The translations under genes were made by a program, and so were the position numbers. Under the pieces are notes generated by a model. That model had not been told where the DNA came from, did no database searches, and saw only the letters and a program-made list of their open reading frames with translations. A DNA stretch of 10,000 nt. Origin: Zymomonas sp. (lineage in GTDB: Bacteria; Pseudomonadota; Alphaproteobacteria; Sphingomonadales; Sphingomonadaceae). The stretch lies in assembly GCF_020216885.1 (NCBI RefSeq), contig NZ_JAIWON010000033.1:1-10000 (forward strand), given 5' to 3'. This document shows positions 7,113 through 10,000 of the stretch, piece by piece; within the stretch, counting starts at the first letter, position 1; each line of letters opens with the position of its first letter.

Positions 7113-7122
7113 AAATCAGGAT

Positions 7123-7160
7123 ATTCCAGCCCACCTATCTTGGAGCAGGTGGACTGGAAT
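7123..7160 (+). terminator. Large hairpin after copA-copZ, probable terminator
   Basis: ATTCCAG-C-CCACCT (7123-7136) pairs with AGGTGG-A-CTGGAAT (7147-7160), giving 13 base pairs with one mismatch and a 10-nt loop. The following bases (TCTCTCCTTAAT) are pyrimidine-rich, not a pure T-run, so termination is likely but may be incomplete. Confidence 0.6.
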
Positions 7161-7374
7161 TCTCTCCTTAATACTTGCGGTCAATTTATATCATTTGACG
7201 GAAAAGTAAATTTATATAATGTATTTTTTTGTAACTTAGATTAATTTTTTTATTAAGATATTCTTCATAGAGATAGTCGCATTTTTTCATTTTATCCTTA
7301 TATAATAAAAATCGCCTAAACTCTGAAATTTTGACGATAGAATAGTCGAAAGCGAATTTAGTTTTGAATGAAAC

Positions 7375-7396
7375 ATCTCTTTGAACAAAAAGAGAT
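7375..7396. repeat. 8-bp perfect inverted repeat in the AT-rich spacer
   Basis: ATCTCTTT (7375-7382) and AAAGAGAT (7389-7396) flank a 6-nt loop GAACAA. No T-run follows, so it is not a standard terminator. It may be an operator or an RNA hairpin. Confidence 0.45.
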
Positions 7397-7414
7397 AGCT
7401 AAATCGCGCAGCAT

Positions 7415-7435
7415 GTAAATTACAATAAAATTTAC
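7415..7435. repeat. 7-bp perfect inverted repeat in the AT-rich spacer
   Basis: GTAAATT (7415-7421) and AATTTAC (7429-7435) flank a 7-nt loop. It lies 18 nt after the preceding inverted repeat. Its low GC makes a chance match fairly likely. Confidence 0.35.
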
Positions 7436-7496
7436 TTTTAAATAATTCTGTTATTATTTTGTCTTTCATTTTAGAAAAATAGAATTAATCGAGGGT

Positions 7497-7511
7497 GATT
7501 TTTAAAAAATC
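7497..7511. repeat. 15-bp A/T-rich palindrome upstream of the nitronate monooxygenase-family gene
   Basis: GATTTTT-A-AAAAATC is perfectly self-complementary around one base, followed on the plus strand by a T-run (7512-7517). With only one G-C pair per arm it would be a weak terminator. It could also be a bent-DNA or protein-binding tract. Confidence 0.35.
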
Positions 7512-7666
7512 TTTTTTCATTTTTTGATTAAATCTTTAAAATATTTCATTCCCTTTTTAAAAGAGCTGATTTAAAATTTTGTGCCTCGCGAGAATGATTT
7601 GAAACTAAACTTCTGCGTTTTTTGTTGATAAAAGCGCTTTGACCCAAATTAAGAAAATTGCATTTT

Positions 7667-7680
7667 AAGGGAGGATTAAC
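7667..7680 (+). promoter_or_regulatory. Ribosome binding site that sets a TTG start
   Basis: AAGGGAGG (7667-7674) is a near-perfect Shine-Dalgarno sequence 6 nt before TTG at 7681. It decides the start of the nitronate monooxygenase-family gene in favour of this TTG over the first in-frame ATG (at 7771, inside the conserved N-terminal region). Confidence 0.85.
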
Positions 7681-9087
7681 TTGTTCAAAGGCTTGCACCC
7701 AATCCGTTACGGCAAGCGTGAAGTATGGCCTCTGATTGAAGGCGGGAAAGGTATCGCCGCATCGGATCATATGAGTGCAGGCGCTTGGGCGGCTGCTAAT
7801 GGCATTGGCACAATTTCGGCTGTTAACGCAGATAGTTATGACGAAAATGGCCGAATTATTCCCCAAATATACCACAGCAAAACCCGTCCAGAACGTCATC
7901 AAGAATTGGTGCAATATGCCATAAATGGTGCCATTGATCAGGTTAAACGCGCCCATGATATTGCATCCGGCAAGGGTGCTATCAATATCAATATTTTATG
8001 GGAAATGGGCGGTTCCCAAACTATTTTAAAAGAAGTCTTGGAAAAGACTAAAGGGCTGGTGACAGGCATTACCTGTGGTGCTGGTATGCCTTATAAACTT
8101 TCCGAGATCGCAGCCCATTATCAGGTTTATTATTTGCCGATTGTTTCTTCGGCTAGAGCCTTTAACGCCTTGTGGAAACGTGCTTATTCTAAGGCACCTG
8201 AATTTCTAGCCGCTGTTGTCTATGAAGATCCGTGGCGGGCAGGAGGGCATAACGGCTTATCCAACGCCGAAGATCCAGCCTCACCGCAGCCGCCTTATGA
8301 ACGGGTATATGCCCTCAGGAAGGTGATGCGTGCGGTTGGTATTCCCGATAGCATACCTATCGTTATGGCTGGAGGTGTTTGGCACCTTGAAGAATGGAAT
8401 GATTGGATCGATAATCCCGAATTAGGCACGATCGCTTTCCAATTTGGAACGCGTCCGTTGGTAACACAGGAAAGTCCGATTTCCTTGCCATGGAAAAAAC
8501 GTCTGATGCAGCTGGATGAAGGGGATGTCTTATTGCATCGCTTTTCACCAACAGGATTTTATTCTTCGGCCATCAAAAATAGATTTTTGAAAAACCTAGA
8601 AGAGCGGTCAGAGCGTCAAATCGCTTTTTCGGGTAAAGAAGCCGGTGATCATCAGCATCTATTGGATGCCGGTGTAAATGCCCGCGCCAGTTTTTGGGTC
8701 ACTGAAGGTGATTTAAAAAGAGCGCGCCAGTGGGTGGAAGATGGTTATGTTTCGGCATTAAGAACGCCAGACAATACGCTTGTTTTTGTTACCACAGAAG
8801 AAATGCGGATGATCCGTAAAGATCAGGCTGCTTGTATGGGGTGTTTAAGCCAGTGTAATTTTTCTTCATGGACGGAAGCGGACAAAAATACGACAGGCCG
8901 TGTTCCCGATCCGCGAAGCTTCTGCATTCAAAAAACATTGCAGGATATTGCGCATAGTGATGAGATCGAAAACAACTTAATGTTTTGCGGTCATTCGGGG
9001 TATCGGTTTAAGACCGATCCTTTCTACGCGAATAATTTTATTCCTACGGTTCAGCAGTTAGTCGACCGTATTCTTACTGGAAAATAA
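7681..9087 (+). CDS. Nitronate monooxygenase-family FMN protein with Cys-rich C-terminus
   Basis: A 468-aa cytoplasmic protein started at TTG behind a very strong ribosome site. The first two thirds are a TIM-barrel flavoprotein of the nitronate monooxygenase / 2-nitropropane dioxygenase group (COG2070). Visible signs are GGKGIAASDHMSAG near the N-terminus, GITCGAGMPY, the glycine-histidine loop RAGGHNG, and PIVMAGGVW in the FMN-phosphate region. Classic members oxidise alkyl nitronates with FMN and oxygen; the substrate here is unknown and the annotation should stay at family level. The protein is longer than the usual 320-380 aa because of a C-terminal extension of about 100 aa with Cys385, Cys388, Cys392, Cys415 and Cys436. 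The C-x2-C-x3-C spacing recalls the 4Fe-4S motif of old-yellow-enzyme relatives. It ends at a strong terminator, so it is probably a single-gene unit, although its promoter in the AT-rich spacer is not clear. Confidence 0.85.
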   Translation: MFKGLHPIRYGKREVWPLIEGGKGIAASDHMSAGAWAAANGIGTISAVNADSYDENGRIIPQIYHSKTRPERHQELVQYAINGAIDQVKRAHDIASGKGAININILWEMGGSQTILKEVLEKTKGLVTGITCGAGMPYKLSEIAAHYQVYYLPIVSSARAFNALWKRAYSKAPEFLAAVVYEDPWRAGGHNGLSNAEDPASPQPPYERVYALRKVMRAVGIPDSIPIVMAGGVWHLEEWNDWIDNPELGTIAFQFGTRPLVTQESPISLPWKKRLMQLDEGDVLLHRFSPTGFYSSAIKNRFLKNLEERSERQIAFSGKEAGDHQHLLDAGVNARASFWVTEGDLKRARQWVEDGYVSALRTPDNTLVFVTTEEMRMIRKDQAACMGCLSQCNFSSWTEADKNTTGRVPDPRSFCIQKTLQDIAHSDEIENNLMFCGHSGYRFKTDPFYANNFIPTVQQLVDRILTGK

Positions 9088-9097
9088 TATTTATCTG

Positions 9098-9131
9098 AAA
9101 TTACCCTGTAATAAAACGCAGGGTAATTTTT
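9098..9131 (+). terminator. Rho-independent terminator after the nitronate monooxygenase-family gene
   Basis: AAATTACCCTG (9098-9108) pairs perfectly with CAGGGTAATTT (9119-9129) around a 10-nt loop, followed by two more T. It starts 10 nt after the stop codon. The T-run overlaps the first bases of the palindrome and -35 box of the catalase promoter, so terminator and promoter are packed end to end. Confidence 0.85.
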
Positions 9132-9145
9132 GATAGCTATCAAAA
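9128..9145. promoter_or_regulatory. 18-bp perfect palindrome over the catalase -35, likely operator
   Basis: TTTTGATAGCTATCAAAA equals its own reverse complement. It covers the complete -35 hexamer of the catalase promoter. The core contains ATAG and CTAT, the tetramers used by OxyR, but here they abut instead of being 7 nt apart, so an OxyR site is not established. The position over the -35 fits either a repressor or a class II activator. Confidence 0.6.
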
Positions 9146-9158
9146 TAGAGCTTATTAT
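9130..9158 (+). promoter_or_regulatory. Sigma-70-type promoter of the catalase gene
   Basis: TTGATA (9130-9135) and TATTAT (9153-9158) each match consensus at five of six positions and are separated by exactly 17 nt. Transcription would begin near 9165, leaving a leader of about 85 nt before the ATG at 9250. It is the best promoter in the window. Confidence 0.7.
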
Positions 9159-9171
9159 TCGGTCATTTCAT

Positions 9172-9215
9172 CGCATGGTCAAAATTTTTAAGGATACAAC
9201 CACCTAGACCATGCG
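9172..9215 (+). promoter_or_regulatory. 9-bp inverted repeat in the catalase leader
   Basis: CGCATGGTC (9172-9180) and GACCATGCG (9207-9215) are perfectly complementary, with 26 nt between them. If the promoter above is right, the pair lies wholly in the untranslated leader, with the left arm about 7 nt from the 5' end and the right arm ending 34 nt before the start codon. It would form a stem-loop at the 5' end of the mRNA, or a split operator in DNA. Confidence 0.5.
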
Positions 9216-9249
9216 TTCAGTCATAAATCCCAATCATAAGAGGGACGTT

Positions 9250-10000
9250 ATGACTAGACCCAATCTTCAGACTGAATCAGGCCGTATTGTTGGTGATAAC
9301 CAAAATAGTATCACCGCAGGAAAACGGGGGCCAACCCTCCTCCAAGATGTCTATCTTATTGAAAAATTAGCACATTTTAACCGCGAGCGGACACCGGAAA
9401 GAGTTGTTCATGCCAAAGGATCGGGCGCTTTTGGTGAGCTGACTGTAACCGCTGATATTACCCGCTATACAAAAGCCAAAATCTTTTCAGAAATTGGGAA
9501 AAAAACGCCGATGTTTGCCCGCTTTTCTACGGTTGGCGGAGAGAGAGGCTCGGCAGATACGGTGCGTGACCCGCGCGGTTTTGCCTTGAAATTTTATACT
9601 GAGGAAGGAAATTGGGACTTAGTCGGGAACAATACTCCCGTCTTTTTTATCAGAGATGCGATAAAGTTTCCGGATTTTATCCATACGCAAAAGCGTAACC
9701 CACAGACGAATTTAAAAGATCCCAAGATGGTATGGGACTTTTTCTCGCAAAGTCCTGAAAGTTTGCATCAGGTTCTTATTCTCTTTTCTGATCGTGGTAT
9801 TCCTCTTAGTCATCGCTTTATGCATGGCTTTTCTAGCCATACCTATTCGATGATCAATGAAACCGGAGATATCCATTATGTGAAATGGCATTTTCTGTCA
9901 CAGCAGGGTATCAAAAATTTGAAGGCCGAAGAAGCTGAAAAATTGGCAGGTAGCAATCCCGACCATTATCAGGAAGATCTCTTTTCTTCGATTGAGAAAG
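9250..10000 (+). CDS. katA: Monofunctional haem catalase, N-terminal part (partial)
   Basis: Breaks down hydrogen peroxide to water and oxygen. The first 250 codons are in the window and the frame is open at the right edge; small-subunit catalases are about 480-500 aa, so roughly half is missing. Start: ATG at 9250 with AAGAGGG a few bases upstream. Family segments are clear: the catalytic His54 in [13 protein letters not shown], Ser93 in [28 protein letters not shown], and the catalytic Asn127 in [22 protein letters not shown]. The proximal haem-binding Tyr lies beyond the window. No signal peptide is present, so it is cytoplasmic. Length and motifs suggest a clade 3 (KatA-like) enzyme, but the clade cannot be settled from half the protein. 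It has its own promoter with an overlapping palindrome, separated from the upstream gene by a terminator. Confidence 0.95.
   Translation, partial: MTRPNLQTESGRIVGDNQNSITAGKRGPTLLQDVYLIEKLAHFNRERTPERVVHAKGSGAFGELTVTADITRYTKAKIFSEIGKKTPMFARFSTVGGERGSADTVRDPRGFALKFYTEEGNWDLVGNNTPVFFIRDAIKFPDFIHTQKRNPQTNLKDPKMVWDFFSQSPESLHQVLILFSDRGIPLSHRFMHGFSSHTYSMINETGDIHYVKWHFLSQQGIKNLKAEEAEKLAGSNPDHYQEDLFSSIEK

Larger units (their letters stand above)
7161..7666. other. AT-rich gene-free spacer with inverted repeats
   Basis: The gap between copZ and the next gene is 598 nt, by far the longest in the window, and it holds no credible gene. GC is very low: 7 of 60 bases in 7201-7260 and 8 of 60 in 7501-7560. 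A 60-codon minus-strand frame (7287-7469) has no ribosome site and a low-complexity product. Perfect inverted repeats occur at 7375-7396, 7415-7435 and 7497-7511. TATAAT at 7215-7220 follows TTGACG (7195-7200) at only 14 nt, so it is a poor promoter. The stretch could hold the promoter and a long leader of the downstream gene, a small RNA, or nothing functional. Confidence 0.6.

Noticed and set aside
7287..7469. Minus-strand 60-codon frame in the AT-rich spacer
   Set aside because: No ribosome site before its ATG, product rich in Phe/Lys/Leu/Ser with no recognisable motif, and the stretch is so AT-rich and repeat-laden that coding pressure is not apparent.
7546..7956. Minus-strand 136-codon frame
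   Set aside because: It overlaps the well-supported start of the nitronate monooxygenase-family gene on the other strand, and its product shows no family resemblance.
9128..9148. A canonical OxyR site at the catalase promoter
   Set aside because: The ATAG and CTAT blocks abut, and the next ATAG begins 4 nt further on, instead of the repeated 7-nt spacing of known OxyR sites; I keep only 'palindromic operator of unknown regulator'.
1..10000. CRISPR arrays, tRNA or rRNA genes, insertion sequences, prophage or attachment sites
   Set aside because: No regularly spaced repeats, cloverleaf-like segments, transposase or integrase motifs, or terminal inverted repeats with target duplications were seen on either strand.

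Overview
The window looks like a piece of an alphaproteobacterial chromosome. Coding regions have moderate GC and the spacers are very AT-rich. Gene content and codon habits resemble the low-GC sphingomonad relative Zymomonas mobilis. This is recognition plus inference; no 16S or other diagnostic marker is present.

Layout, left to right: (1) the 3' end of a polysaccharide export outer-membrane protein gene (+); (2) a complete DUF885 zinc-peptidase-like protein with a Tat-type leader (+), ending in a strong bidirectional terminator shared with the next unit; (3) a minus-strand pair, folD then ilvE, separated by 49 nt that contain a hairpin; (4) a divergent spacer of 226 nt; (5) a plus-strand copper-export pair, copA (P1B-1 ATPase) and copZ (small HMA chaperone), joined by an ATGA overlap; (6) a 598-nt, very AT-rich gene-free stretch with several inverted repeats; (7) a TTG-started FMN-dependent nitronate monooxygenase-family protein (+) with a cysteine-rich C-terminus; (8) a terminator, a near-consensus sigma-70 promoter embedded in an 18-bp perfect palindrome, and the first 250 codons of a monofunctional haem catalase (+), which runs off the right edge.

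Functionally these are mostly core or stress-handling genes: one-carbon folate metabolism (FolD), branched-chain amino acid transamination (IlvE), copper detoxification (CopA/CopZ), flavin-dependent oxidation and peroxide removal. I see no mobile element, CRISPR array, tRNA, rRNA or phage gene. No obviously new multi-gene system is present. The points most worth a second look are the catalase control region, the Fe-S-like cysteine pattern in the nitronate monooxygenase-family protein, the possible structured leader of copA, and the large AT-rich spacer.
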